From NCBI GenBank assembly GCA_030765055.1, contig CM060947.1, positions 261,022,940 through 261,086,939 of the forward strand: a stretch of DNA of 64,000 nucleotides, written 5' to 3'. Positions 13,266 through 25,305 of this stretch are shown here, one piece after another. This stretch comes from Mantis religiosa. Its lineage: Eukaryota > Arthropoda > Insecta > Mantodea > Mantidae. The notes beneath the pieces were generated by a model. The model did not search any database and was not told where the DNA came from. It saw nothing but the letters and a program-made list of their open reading frames with translations. Numbering within the stretch: position 1 is the stretch's first letter; the number at the start of each line of letters is the position of its first letter. The position numbers were made by a program, and so were the translations under genes.

Positions 13266-13811
13266 GGGGTGAAGATATATTATTTATTGATTTTTATTGA
13301 TTTTTTTATTTATTTATTTATTGTTATCTGAAAAGGTTCCCAGAGCCATAGCTCATGCTAGAGAACAGTACAAAAATATATAAAATGATGGCAAACAGCC
13401 CTTAACAATACTTATATTACATTTTCATAGTAGGAATGTATTACCGTACAAGAATAACATATGTGAAACATACAAAGATACAAACATTCACTAGAATTCA
13501 AGAAATAATAGTAACAAAGAACTTAACAAAAAAAATAGAAGCTATATATTCTATGGGACATTAATCCATATTAATTTTTAAACAGTTCAGCTTTCAAACC
13601 AGCTATAAATGTGTAACACTTTATCAGCTATCAATATATGCCTTCAGTAAATTTTCAGCAACTTTCCTTTTAAAACCTTTTATGTTCCTGCAGCCTTTCA
13701 GTTCCAGTGGCAGCGCATTATATAAGTTGATAACGTGTGAGGTTCAGCTTTTCAGGCCATAACTAGAAGTGTTCACTGTTGGTTTTGTTAAGTTTCCTTT
13801 ATTTCTTGTAT

Positions 13812-13851
<40 letters not shown>

Positions 13852-13853
13852 TG

Positions 13854-13934
<81 letters not shown>

Positions 13935-14460
13935 AAGCTTCGAAATGTTAGATTGGACTTTAGAACATTATTTTTTATTTTGTGGAGATATATTAGCAAG
14001 GACAACTCTATGTTTAGTTGTAATGGTAAAATGTTAGTTACATGGTAGAGTGTTTTTGTGTTTGCTCTAAAGGGTAGATTGTAGATTATTTTCAAGGCAC
14101 GATTTTGAAGTACTTCGAGGTCATGAATTAAATATTTAACAGAGTTACCCCATAAGATGTTTAAGTAATCCAAATGAGATTGAATTAAAGCATGGTAGAT
14201 ACTTCGTAAATGATTTACACTGAATCCTTTTTATTTAATTCTGTGAATTACAGCTAACACAGGAAGAATCTTATTTTTTACATGCATGATATGGTCCTTC
14301 CATGTGAGCGTACTGTCTAGAATCAAACCTAGATATGTGATTTTTGTTACTCTTTCAATCACTGCGTTATCCACATGTATCTTGTTATTTACTACTGGTA
14401 TATCTGACATTTGTAATTCCTGTGAACTCCATTGGCTGAAATGATGCCTCCATTGGTGTT
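13266..14460 (-). mobile_element. 3' part of a LINE, split by a GT microsatellite
   Basis: Minus-strand remnant of a non-LTR retrotransposon. Reading from 14460 downwards gives the end of the reverse transcriptase: ITYLGLILDSTLTWKDHI near 14320, then DLEVLQNRALKIIYNLPF near 14100. The microsatellite at 13814-13933 interrupts it. Beyond lies the C-terminal tail (LYNALPLELKG-like, near 13700) and an A-rich 3' end at 13266-13325 rich in AATAAATAAATA. The catalytic YADD region is absent (5' truncation). The same 3' tail recurs on the plus strand at 59.39-59.65 kb. Confidence 0.75.
13814..13933 (+). repeat. (GT)n microsatellite
   Basis: About 120 bases of GT dinucleotides with two small interruptions, near 13849 and 13855. 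Long CVCVCV or HTHTHT reading frames across it are artefacts. Confidence 0.97.
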
Positions 14461-14844
14461 TTACAGAGGGCCGGGGGCCGCGTCAGTTCCCCTCTCACTC
14501 TTACAAAGCATAATCAGTGCGTTGTCTGAGAGGTTTCTACTAACAAAGATAAATCTACGGTAACCGTTCCAGCAGTGCGTCTATAACTGAATAATGCTGC
14601 TTTGAACTCTCTAGAGTAAATAGAGATTACAAACCATTCATAAACAAAGATATAATGTGACCAGACACGTTCTGTCAGACTAGCAAGAAGTGTATTGTTT
14701 CCTCTCATCGAATTTAACAAACACCTTGGCTTATTCTAAGTACATATTTCTTTTATCACGTCACGTCAAATGTTTACGTTTCAGTTTTGAGTAATTCCAA
14801 ATATACGTTCACGTATACATGACAATCAATAATGATATTCATTA

Positions 14845-15415
14845 CAGTGCTTACGTCGCAATGCATTGTTATAATATAATGGTATCTACTTTATTTATTT
14901 GAATTAGGAAAATTTATTCAGTTAAAAATATGGAGTTTTTACGGTTATGTTAAATATATTACCCTCTACCTTCCTCACGGATCTGTTTTGGAAAAATCTG
15001 AATTTTTGTCTTAGCTGGAATAGTAATTATTAGATTGATTTGTTTGCCGCTTGTACACAACCACTTAGAGGGAATGTAATACAACACCGCAGCACTCCGA
15101 TTGGGTGCTCACTTAATAGCTCTGGCCGCGCCGTGGCTCAGTGGTTAGACCGCTTGACACTCAACAAAGCGGCCCGTGTTCTAACCCAGGCGACCACAAA
15201 GTGAGATTGTGGTGGACAACACGGCGCTGGGGCGGGTTTTCTCCGGGATCTCCGGTTTCCCCCGCCATCTCATTCCACCGGTGCTTCATCTTCATCTCAT
15301 GTATCATCAGTATCACCGCCTGCTGTGCCGTATGTAGTAAAAGTGGGCGTTAAACACTACACACATTTCACTTAATAGCACTCATCATCCCATTTGAAAC
15401 ATATAATAATTTCTA
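14845..15415 (+). repeat. Dispersed repeat, second copy at 27.0-27.3 kb
   Basis: Starting near GTGCTTACGTCGCAATGCAT, this segment aligns with 26.99-27.30 kb, including the shared AATACAACACCGCAGCACTC-like stretch and CCCATTTGAAA..ATAATAA. The copy here carries a SINE at 15121-15367 that the other lacks. In the other copy the repeat runs directly into a 149-codon transposon-like frame, so it may be the 5' part of the same transposon. Confidence 0.7.
15121..15367 (+). mobile_element. tRNA-derived SINE with 12-bp target duplication
   Basis: About 247 bp. The head carries an RNA polymerase III A box (TGGCTCAGTGGTTAGACCGC, 15134-15153) and a B-box-like GTGTTCTAACCC near 15176, typical of tRNA-derived SINEs. 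The 12-bp sequence TCACTTAATAGC flanks it at 15109-15120 and 15368-15379. The paralogous repeat at 27.2 kb lacks the insertion, which independently supports the boundaries. The 3' end lacks a poly-A run and finishes AAACACTACACACATT, so it probably relies on a partner LINE that does not need poly-A. Confidence 0.88.
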
Positions 15416-16860
15416 TGAACACTGTTTAACTGCTTTGTTTGTTACCTTGAACTTGAAAGACGTCCTGAGGCCTCCTTATCAAGTTTAAGGTAAATCTACG
15501 ATAAGGTACTACCGACTTCACTTTCCTTCCAAAGTTAACCATGCTAAGGATTTTTACAGGCACAAAAAAAAATCCATGCCCCTCCATCGGCGTCCAACCG
15601 AGACCTCCCGCGGTTGGACCAATTCTTATGCACTGATCCCAGAGTCACAAGTTCATACTCAGCATATACCGATGAATTTTTGAAGTGAAAACTTCTTTAG
15701 GCGCGTTTAACACTTTTTGTGGATAGTGAATTAAACTGAGCCTCACGCTGGAATATGTGACGCTAATTCCGGTGAAGTCGGCTCCAAACTAACCACCCAC
15801 ACTCGTTTGTTATTTCAGTCTTATGTTGTCCATGCCGCTATACACCGTAGATTTTCTGTAGCACTCAACAGCGTATCAACAACACGCATCCAGGTATGTT
15901 TTAACATATTTCAATTACTATGAAAAATTCAGAAAAACTACAGGAGTTTCATTAAAGAAATAACTGTCTTAGGACCGTTCTTACAAACGTCTGTCAAGTG
16001 CCGCCAACCGATCCGGTCAGATAACCTTCTGTCATTTAACAAGTCGACAACATGTCAAATTCCACTTCAAACAATAATAATAGTCAAAAGGAACAGATAA
16101 TATCACCCAAGTTCGGTATTTCAATAATTAAAAACATAATAACGATAAATAAAACGAGTGTGCTAATTGGAAATAAAAGTGTTAGGAATTCGTTTAAGAA
16201 CTAGTTACCTTTATTGACAATTTCTCTTTATTGTGAGTAGTAAAACGTAAAACATCAATACATTTAATGTAATAACATGTAAATAATAAAGTTACCACGT
16301 ATTAAAATGACGTTTTGCGTTTGTTTTTATTTACAACTTATAGGTTATGTTTTTCCACAAACTGAAAGACCGACTGAGGGTCAGGAAAATGTATTAATAT
16401 CAGTATCAATTGTGAGTAAACATTTGAAACGAACATGACATGTAATAAAACAAGTATGAAAATATGTACGAACGTGTAATAAAATATGGAGTAATGAATA
16501 TATGTACGGATATGTAATAACATGTGTAAAATCTATACGTAACCAAACATTTCCGAATATTAAAAAAACGTGCAAATAAGCAAATGAATATCATATAATT
16601 ATGTCATAAGATATGCATGAACTTGTATTTTTATTAAAAAATAAAAATACAGTGAAATGTGTGCATCAGCAAGAAACAAAATATGAAAAATGACTGTGAA
16701 AAAGCATGTATCTTAATATAAAAATAAAATACATGTAAAACAGTATATTATGTGGGTTGATTTTACTTCCTTTATACATACTTTATGTATAACCTTCCTC
16801 GCACGGTCGCTAGTCCGTCGTCATTCAGTTGTTTCAGAGTATTTTCATTTGTGAGTACAC
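15416..16860. other. No recognisable feature
   Basis: Mostly AT-rich, non-repetitive sequence. A degenerate A-box/B-box-like stretch near 15570-15640 might be tRNA-derived but is too weak to call. Short frames near 16.34-16.60 kb come from an AT-rich stretch rich in ATATGTACG-like motifs. Confidence 0.35.
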
Positions 16861-16865
16861 TTAGC

Positions 16866-18236
16866 GCAACACCAACTCCAATACTCAGACCATAATACAG
16901 ATTCCAAGATGGCGCCCGTCGAAGCCCAGCGACTCTGGTTACGCAGAATAGGAAACTATACACAATGGACATAATATAATCCATATTACGGAGCAGCGAG
17001 GTAACTCCTAAGCATTTATCACTTTATACTTTCAACTAAAACGTGTAATAACATAAATAAAGAGCATCATGACAAATCCTAAGAGCTTATCACATTATAT
17101 AGTAGCACGACATGCATTTTCCACCTTATACTTCCAGTAAAAATTTAATTTATAAGGCATGACAACTCATAAGCATTAAACACAGCAAACTTTATCTTAT
17201 TGGACTGTATCATCCTATCGTCTGTAGCAAGTACTAAAGTTTCTTTTACATTGTTTACATGGTAACCTTTTCTGGCAAGGACATACTGCTTATACTATAA
17301 TATTTAAGAGAACTCACCAGATTGTCCAGTTTACTCCAATTGTCACGTTTGAAGGTGTCAAGTTCCCTCACACTGCAAGATCCATTCAAAATTTTCCACT
17401 GGTAGGCTCATAATATTCCTTCTAGGTTATGAAATACTTTGAAACTTATTAAGTGAAGGAACATCAGTGAAGCTGGGATATTGAATGTTATTGAAAAGAA
17501 CGTAACTAATCGTCTTTAATAATGACTATCAATGGATTAAATCACCACTTCGGTTTTTAAGGACTTTAAACTGTCAATAACATCTTGTGCACACCAAATA
17601 TTAAAATTATCTTCACTCTCTGTAAAATGTCTTGGATGCATTCTTCAGGATTTCGTATTTTCTGGTTGAGCTTTAATGTGTGATGGGATGGCTGATTCTT
17701 AAAAATCGTGGGGTAGGCATCATCTATTAATTTTTGTACTTTTCGAAGAGCACGAATTGGTTCACCATCATTTACTGGAAATATGTCTTCCTTAACCTCA
17801 AAGCACTGTTCAAAAGTATGAATACAAACTACAGTTTTGTCATTTACTTTAAAATCTTTACGATGTATGATCCTGATCCACTTATCCCATTACGATTTTT
17901 CCTTCGCAAATTTAAATGTCGTGTGAGGTGCACTACCATAAGTAGATTGCAGCTGGGAACACAACAACGATGCATTTCGACAATACTTCACTGTATATAT
18001 TTAGGTAAACGTTATCACTTTATGTTAAATACTCAACTATAAACTAACTCGTTAGTCACTAATTTCCACTGTAATATGAATTACATTAATTCTTCAAACA
18101 CACAATCAAAGTAAACAAACACACACTTTACTCTGTAGATATAACCACAACATAACAAGCTGGGCCACGAGCGCCGCCATTTTTCCTACAATCGATTCTC
18201 GTATTATGGTCTGAGTATTGGAGTTGGTGTTGCTTA
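16866..18236 (-). mobile_element. Possible THAP-type transposon bounded by inverted repeats
   Basis: The segments 16866-16935 and 18155-18236 are inverted copies. They share CAACACCAACTCCAATACTC and the following CAGACCATAATAC, then a looser AAGATGGCGCCC / AAAATGGCGGCG part. Between them, on the minus strand, is a decayed THAP domain. P-like DNA transposons encode an N-terminal THAP domain, so the arms could be terminal or subterminal repeats of a deleted P-like element. No catalytic domain was recognised and no target duplication was established. Confidence 0.4.
17630..17990 (-). pseudogene. Decayed THAP zinc-finger domain
   Basis: Minus-strand translation, with one frameshift and one stop, begins with MHRCCVPSC near 17985 (the first cysteine pair of a THAP C2CH finger). 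It continues TFKFAKEK, the conserved tryptophan in WIRIIHRKDFKVNDKTVVC, then an IHTF segment where the family has the final histidine and phenylalanine. After the finger comes DDAYPTIFKNQPSH, a stretch that often follows THAP domains in insect proteins. THAP domains bind DNA and occur in P-element-type transposases and in host regulators. The frame is broken, so it is not expected to make protein. Confidence 0.6.
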
Positions 18237-18332
18237 GCGTAAGGCATGAAATGTTTAACTCGCAACTGGCCTCTTTGGGCAAGAATGAGTGTCAACATTA
18301 CATTTTTGAAAATAATTTTTAAGAATAATTTA

Positions 18333-19674
18333 CGAGAGTGAGTCAAAAATTAATGCCTCCTATATCTTTTTTTTTTTCTTTCTCTCTCTCTCTCTCTTTT
18401 AATTGCCAAGAAAATTGAATCCAATTTACATAATTTGAAAACTACAACATTTACGATTAATTTGTGACTATTCAATATAATCTCCGTCCTTTTCCACAGT
18501 TTTGGTCCACCTTTTTACTAGGGCATGTGTTCCAGTGTGGTAAAACACACCGTCGTGCTTCCTAAGCCATTGACGCACGGACGTTTTCACAGCCTCCTCA
18601 TCTTCAAAATGAATCCCACGATGAGCTTCCTTTAGTGGCCCGAACAGATGGAAGTCTGATGGTGCCAGGTCAGTGAGGTAAGACTTGCCATCCCAATTTC
18701 TCAATTTCTGCAGTGGTGTAACGGCTGGTGTGTGGTCTTGCATTGTCATGGAAAAGAAGAACATCTGCCATAGTTTTTGTTGGGCGAACTCGGCGAAGAC
18801 GTGCGTTCAGCTTTCTTTGAGTTCTGATGTATTGGACAGAATTTATTGTGCATCCCTGCTCCAAAAAATCAATAATAAGTACACCCTCTGCATCCCAAAA
18901 CACGGTCGCCATAACGTTCCCTGCCGACCGCTGAGTTTTGAACTCTTTTTTCTTCGGTGAGGTTGTGTGATGTCATTCCATTGACTGCCTCTTTGATTCA
19001 CGTTCAAAAAAATGAACCCACGTTTCGTCTCCAGTAATATTTTTTTCCAGAGACTCCTCTGCTTCAAAATTGAAGCGCTGCAAGTGTTCAGAGGCTATTG
19101 TTTTCCTTGTTTATTTGTTTTGGGCGGTTAACATTCTTGGTACCCAACGTGAACAAACTTTTGAGTAACCCAGTTGTTGAATAATCGTCATCACACTGCC
19201 TTTACTGAGGGAAGTAATGCACACAATTCACCTGTTGTTACCCGGCGATCACCACGAATGATGTCATCGACTCGCTGAATGTTGCATGGAGTCACTGCAG
19301 TCACCGGCCTGCCGCTTCGCTTTTCATCTGCCAATGGTGTTTGCCCTTCAGCTTCGTTACAGCGACGAACCCACCGTCTAACAGTGCTGACATCTACCGT
19401 TATTTCACCATACACATTTTTTATCCTTTCGTGAATGCGAATTGGCGTTTCACCTTCCGAAGTCACGAATTCAATCACAGAACGCTGTCTAATACGAATG
19501 TCGATGTCAGGCATTTTGCAAGAGGATACAGTGCTGCCACCTGTTGAGTTAGGGAGTTATTACTGCAGGAGATTGGAGAAGAAGGTTTGATGAACTGTAC
19601 CAAATTCAATGTTTTCACATAACCTACTTATTTAAGGGAAAAAAGGAGGCATTACTTTTTGACCCACCCAGGTG
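18333..19674 (-). mobile_element. Mariner family B, full-length but inactive copy
   Basis: 1342 bp between TA dinucleotides at 18331-18332 and 19675-19676. Inverted ends are CGAGAGTGAGTCAAAAATTA on the left and the complement of a GGGTCAAAAAGTAATGCCTC-type end on the right. The minus strand encodes a mariner transposase starting at 19514 (MPDIDIRIRQRSVIEF), with helix-turn-helix DVSTVRRWVRRCNEAEG, catalytic HDNARPH near 18745 and LAPSDFHLF near 18650. Shifts and stops divide it into at least three frames, so it is a pseudogene. A sister copy is at 37933-39244. Confidence 0.9.
18468..19514 (-). pseudogene. Broken mariner transposase (family B, copy 1)
   Basis: Transposase remnant inside the 18333-19674 element. 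N-terminal DNA-binding half at 19514-19191 (107 codons). A middle region that still reads ATVFWDAEGVLIIDF is at 18670-18912. The C-terminal half with the third catalytic aspartate (PSDFHLF) ends KDGDYIE at 18468. The pieces are in different frames. The enzyme would cut and join transposon ends in the nucleus; this copy cannot make a full protein. Confidence 0.85.
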
Positions 19675-19676
19675 TA

Positions 19677-20690
19677 ATCAATACTTTCTAAGTTTTCGCT
19701 TCTGTCCTGTGGTCTTAAGGACAGGCCATATTTTAAGTATACCTAAATAGCCCCCTATCATTAGATTTACAGGTCTGATTTACTAGTATGTAGACGAATT
19801 CATACCGGACAAAATTTCGGCACACTGGCAGTACCGATAACATCGTTAAGAAAGACAATATTATTTTGAACCGGGAACTAGAGTCTACTCCTAGACCAAG
19901 GAGTACTCGTGTAGTACGGTATTGGTATCCATGGAAATGAGCCATATTTTATGCACGTGTGTGTTTATTTGATGCGACTGGCAATGTCCCCATGTGTACA
20001 TTTGACTTAACGTGGAAGATCCCGCTGGGGACCGTATGTTGTGAACCGAGGCACGTAGCGACCCAAGGGACTGAGGTGGAAGTGACAGCTCTTAGCGATC
20101 TCAAAGGGTCGCACACCTTCAGTGATTTACCTCATGAAATTAGCAACTGCCTTAGTTCTAACAAGACTAGCACTCCATCGATCTTGTATTGCCGCCGGCG
20201 TTGAGCTTGTGCTGTTACTTAGAGAACACTATATCATTGCTTTGTCCGCCCAAATATTATAAACAAGTGTTTGCAATATCCTGGAGATTTGACCAAGTCA
20301 TGCAACTACAAACATAGAGATTATACATAAGTAACTCCGCAATTTATTGTTTTCAAAGAGGTTATTCGTCCTCTAACAGCATACACAGAAGAACTTACGT
20401 AACCAAACTATATTTTTAGACACTGAGATATTAAAATTTAGCCTTTCAATAGCTGACAACTGTGTTAAAAGCAGAAAATTGTTTCGTCTAGAGCTCAAAA
20501 GCTGTTAACACATCGGTAGTGACACCTTTGGTTTCTTCTGACAATCGTTTCATTCAGAAAGACCGGGAGGTAAGTTCAACGATGCCTGTATAACATGGCA
20601 GGCCATTTCAACTTGTTTAACGTTTTAATTTAGTACAAAGAGAATTTCATTTCAAAGACTTCACCTAGACAACCAGCTCCTTAAAACATC
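19677..20690. other. No recognisable feature
   Basis: Non-repetitive sequence between a mariner and satellite array 2. An 81-codon frame at 19959-20204 shows no domain I recognise. Confidence 0.4.
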
Positions 20691-22905
20691 TGACTATCAC
20701 CTAAAGTCTACTATATTCACTTGTAATTACATTCAGACAATACATATCTTGAATTAGATAGAGCAATAAGTGTTTATACATACAAGAATAGAGAAAGTTA
20801 TGTATATAAAACATTTGACTATCACTTAAAGTCTACTGCATTCTCTTGTAACTACAGTAAGATAATGTTTATCTTGAAGTAAATAGAGCAAAAAGTGTGT
20901 GCACAAGAGTAGAGAAAGTCATGTATATAAAGCATTTGACTATCACTTAAAGTCTACTGCATTCCCTTGTAACTACAATAAGATAATGTTTATCTTGAAG
21001 TAGATAGAGCAACAAGTGTTTGTACAAGAGTAGAGAAAGTCATGTATATAAAACATTTGACTATCACTTAAAGTCTACTGCATTCCCTTGTAACTACAAT
21101 AAGATAATGTTTATCTTGAAGTAAATAGAGCAATAAGTGTTTGTACAAGAGTAGAGAAAGTCATGTATATAAAACATTTGACTATCACTTAAAGTCTACT
21201 GTATTCCTTGTAACTACAATAAGCTAATGTTCATCTTGAGGTAGATAGAGCAATAAGTGTTTGTACATGAGTAGAGAAAGTTATGTATATAAAACATTTG
21301 ACTATCACTTAAAGTCTACTGTATTCCCTTGTAACTACAATAAGATAATGTTTATCTTGAAGTAGATAAAGCAATAAGTGTTTGTACAAGAGTAGAGTAA
21401 GTCATGTATATAAAACATTTGACTATCACTTAAAGTCTACTGTATTCCCTTGTAACTACACTAAGATAATGTTTATCTCGAAGTAGATAGAGCAATAAGT
21501 GTTTGTACAAGAGTAGAGAAAGTCATGTATATAAAACATTTGACTATCACTTAAAGTCTACTGTATTCCCTTGTAACTACACTAAGATAATGTTTATCTC
21601 GAAGTAGATAGAGTAATAAGTGTTTGTACAAGAGTAGAGAAAGTCATGTATATAAAACATTTGACTATCACTTAAAGTCTACTGTATTCCCTTGTAACTA
21701 CACTAAGATAATGTTTATCTCGAAGTAGATAGAGTAATAAGTGTTTGTACAAGGGTAGAGAAAGTCATGTATATAAAACATTTGACTATCACTTAAAGTC
21801 TACTGTATTCCCTTGTAACTACACTAAGATAATGTTTATCTCGAAGTAGATAGAGTAATAAGTGTTTGTACAAGAGTAGAGAAAGTCATGTATATAAAAC
21901 ATTTGACTATCACTTAAAGTCTACTGTATTCCCTTGTAACTACACTAAGATAATGTTTATCTCGAAGTAGATAGAGTAATAAGTGTTTGTACAAGGGTAG
22001 AGAAAGTCATGTATATAAAACATTTGACTATCACTTAAAGTCTACTGCGTTACTTTGTAACTACAATAAGATAATGTTTATCTTGAAGTAGATAGAGCAA
22101 TAAGTGTTTGTACAAGAGTAGAGAAAGTCATGTATATAAAACATTTGACTATCACTTAAAGTCTACTGTATTCCCTTGTAACTACACTAAGATAATGTTT
22201 ATCTCGAAGTAGATAGAGTAATAAGAGTTTGTACAAGGGTAGAGAAAGTCATGTATATAAAACATTTGACTATCACTTAAAGTCTACTGCGTTACTTTGT
22301 AACTACAATAAGATAATGTTTATCTTGAAGTAGATAGAGCAATAAGTGTTTGTACAAGAGTAGAGAAAGTCATGTATATAAAACATTTGACTATCACTTA
22401 AAGTCTACTGTATTCCCTTGTAACTACAATAAGATAATGTTTATCTTGAAGTAGATAGAGCAATAAGTGTTTGTACAAGAGTAGAGAAAGTCATGTATAT
22501 AAAACATTTGACTATCACTTAAAGTCTACTGTATTCCCTTGTAACTACACTAAGATAATGTTTATCTCGAAGTAGATAGAGTAATAAGTGTTTGTACAAG
22601 AGTAGAGAAAGTCATGTATATAAAACATTTGACTATCACTTAAAGTCTACTGCGTTACTTTGTAACTACACTAAGATAATGTTTATCTCGAAGTAGATAG
22701 AGTAATAAGTATTTGTACAAGAGTAGAGAAAGTCATGTATATAAAACATTTGACTATCACTTAAAGTCTACTGTATTCCCTTGTAACTACAATAAGATAA
22801 TGTTTATCTTGAAGTTGATAGAGCAATAAGTGTTTGTACAAGAGTAGAGGAAGTCATGTATATTAAACATTTGACTATCATTTAAAGTCTACTGTATCCC
22901 CATAT
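20691..22905 (+). repeat. 121-bp satellite array 2, about 18 units
   Basis: Same unit, length and orientation as the array at 9.0-11.2 kb. Two unit types alternate in blocks. Type A reads CAATAAGATAATG..ATCTTGAAG..GAGCAATAAG; type B reads CACTAAGATAATG..ATCTCGAAG..GAGTAATAAG. Type B is absent from array 1. Edge units (20.69-20.85 and 22.80-22.90 kb) are more diverged than the centre, as expected if unequal exchange homogenises the middle. Confidence 0.97.
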
Positions 22906-24190
22906 CCTGCTGTAAGTATAATAAAATTAACAGTTAGAATGGTTACCTTGAAATACGTAAAGGAACAAGTGTTTCTAGGAACATATTTTAGCGGAATGAG
23001 TAGAAAAAAATATGAGTGCATTAGCTGTGTACATTTTCGTAAATTTTAAGGCAAAACAGCAAACTGTGTTTAACATATTAGTTTTACTTGTTGATAATAG
23101 AAATGTTAGTGCTATTAAGCCTGCTTTAAATTTTTTAGGTAAACATATATTTCATTATATTTATTGTTGTTTCTTTATATTCTTGTACCTGCTCAAAATC
23201 GTTAATAATTTATGAGGTTTTTCTTTATTTGTTGCGATGTCATCCAAAAGTTTACGCTAACGAAAGTGTTCCCGAGTGATGTCGTGTTAATTTTCAACCA
23301 AAGAGGCAGAGATATTCCTCGTGACGTTAAATGAACGCACACGGCTACATCATTGCTTGCCGTTTAAACATAACCAACAAACCATAACCACAAAATGTGT
23401 CGCGTTGTTAACATCAAGGTTGATGCACTCCTAAAACAGAATTTAACAACCAGGAAAACAATTATTGAAATCCTGTATCGATATTTGTTAAAGCCATATC
23501 GACGTAACCATTATCGAGAGCAGTCGTTTGTTACGACAATTCATTTAGCAGTTTCCTTGTCATTAGTTGGGAAACAAAAGCATGTCGAAAACATTTGAAA
23601 ACGTGGTTTTGCAGCCGGTCGACAGGAACCATTGCATTTTTGTAACAGATAAACTATTAACATGATGATCAACTTGGCTGGAGGGAGCGCTGCAAGCAGT
23701 GTCAGGGGATGGGACACATATATGACTGATGACCCTGGGGGAGGGAGGGGAGGTTCATATTTACCTCCTAGCTCCCCGTACCTCCCTCGCGAGAAAAATC
23801 TCGGCTCGACCCCTCTGTAAAGCATATTCATTAATCAGACCACTCTAGTTCAGAACTACAGTGGTGCAAGTTTCCTCGAGTTTCCATAAAAATCTGACGT
23901 TTTACATTCACATGACATACTCTACACTAATTCCTTTATCCACACAGTCACCTGAAGGCAAGTAGCACACCTAACCGCGGCGTGCCTCACTTGTTTAGGA
24001 TACTCGTAGGTATTTTGTTAGAGTTTATCTAATCAGTTGTATAGAAAACAAGAAATGTTTGTATTTATGAAGTTGATTATGTCAAAATGTTCCTTAATTT
24101 AAGAGATAAATCATTTTGGTAACCTAATAAATAAACAAATCATAAACTGCATGCATGTAATTTTACATAACATTTAAGTTAATTGACGGA
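22906..24190. other. No confident feature
   Basis: Unassigned sequence. A GC-richer segment at about 23.64-23.82 kb (GGGGGAGGGAGGGGAGG, CTCGGCTCGACCCCTC) looks like part of a dispersed element but has no partner in this window. Short frames at 23.0-23.6 kb are unsupported. Confidence 0.35.
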
Positions 24191-25072
24191 AATAAATCAT
24201 TTCTCCACACCAGCTGTGTATAGGCTAAGGTTTTTGATGGATAGAATCAACATCAAAAATGCAATGCCATGGCCGGGATTTGGACCACGGATCTCCTAGT
24301 TTCCGTCCAGGCACTCTAACCCATCGAGCTACCATGGCCAACGTTCCGTCCTGACATTAAATTCTCCAGTTGACTCGTATATTTCCCCGGTAAACCACTA
24401 GGGGCTCTCGCATCCGAGATACACCGTTTGTGGCGACTTATTGTAAGTACTTGAGTCCCAGGCTTAATCATTAACTCTTATTATTTAAGTTAATTGATGG
24501 AAATTGATTATTTCTTCACTCTAGCTGTATATAGGCTAAGGTTTTTGATAGATAAAGTCAACATGAAAAATTTAATGCCATAGCCGGGATTTCAACCATG
24601 GATCCTCTGGTCTCCGTCCAGCCACTCTTACCATTGAGCTACTATGGCCAACGTGCCAACATGACATTAAATTCTCCAACTGACTCGTGTTTTCCCGGTA
24701 AACCACTAGGAGTTCTCATAAACACATGAGACAACTACCTTAATGACGACTTACTATGCTATAAGTACTTTAAGGCCCGGACTTTATAGTTCGGACCACT
24801 ATCAGGTCAATTAATGGAAATTAATTGTTCTTTGACGCTAACCGTGGGTAGGGCGCACTATGAAAGGGTAGAGCCAGATTGAAAAATTCAATGCCATAGC
24901 CGGGATTTAATGTCATGTTGGCACGTGGGCCATAATAGCTCAATGGTTTAGAGCGGCTGGACGGAGACCAGAAGATCCGTGGTACAAATCCCGATTATGG
25001 TATTGAATTTTTCAGCCTGGCTCTACCCTTTCTTAGTGCGTCATACACACGGCTAGTGTGAAAGGACACTTA
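24191..25072. mobile_element. tRNA-capped fold-back cluster, second locus
   Basis: Two diverged reverse tRNA-like modules (about 24262-24338 and 24574-24648), each followed by CATTAAATTCTCCA and a partial or single 133-bp unit. Then comes the TTAATGGAAATTAATTG centre (about 24823) and a forward tRNA-like module (about 24935-25010). Outer arms share CTACCCTTTC and CACACGGCTAGTGTGAAAG with the 7.2-8.1 kb element. The forward copy reads AGCTCAATGGTTTAGAGCGG, close to a canonical D-arm/A box. Confidence 0.75.
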
Positions 25073-25081
25073 ATTTTTATT

Positions 25082-25305
25082 GGCGAGGATACTCTCCGTA
25101 AAACTTCAGAGAATATGGTGAGACGGGTACAAACATGTATAAATGCTGGTGGAGGACACTTCCAACATTTTCTCTGAGATCTAAATAGTGTAATATAATC
25201 TTCCAATTGTGTATTTTATTCTCCCAACGTTGCACTGTGTCCTATTATTGGTTGAAAAGTTATGACCTATTGAAATGATTCAGGCTTATTTGGATCGCAC
25301 TGTGC
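25082..25305 (-). repeat. Inverted copy of the 11.86-kb dispersed repeat
   Basis: On the minus strand it begins CAGTGCGATCCAAATAAGCC and matches 11858-12050, including GGAAGTGTCCTCCACCA-like sequence. It ends internally at the same point, suggesting both are the same truncated non-autonomous element. Confidence 0.65.

Noticed and set aside
13779..14173. Cysteine/valine and histidine/threonine repeat proteins
   Set aside because: Frames across a GT microsatellite. Only the non-repeat part on the minus strand (LINE thumb) is meaningful.
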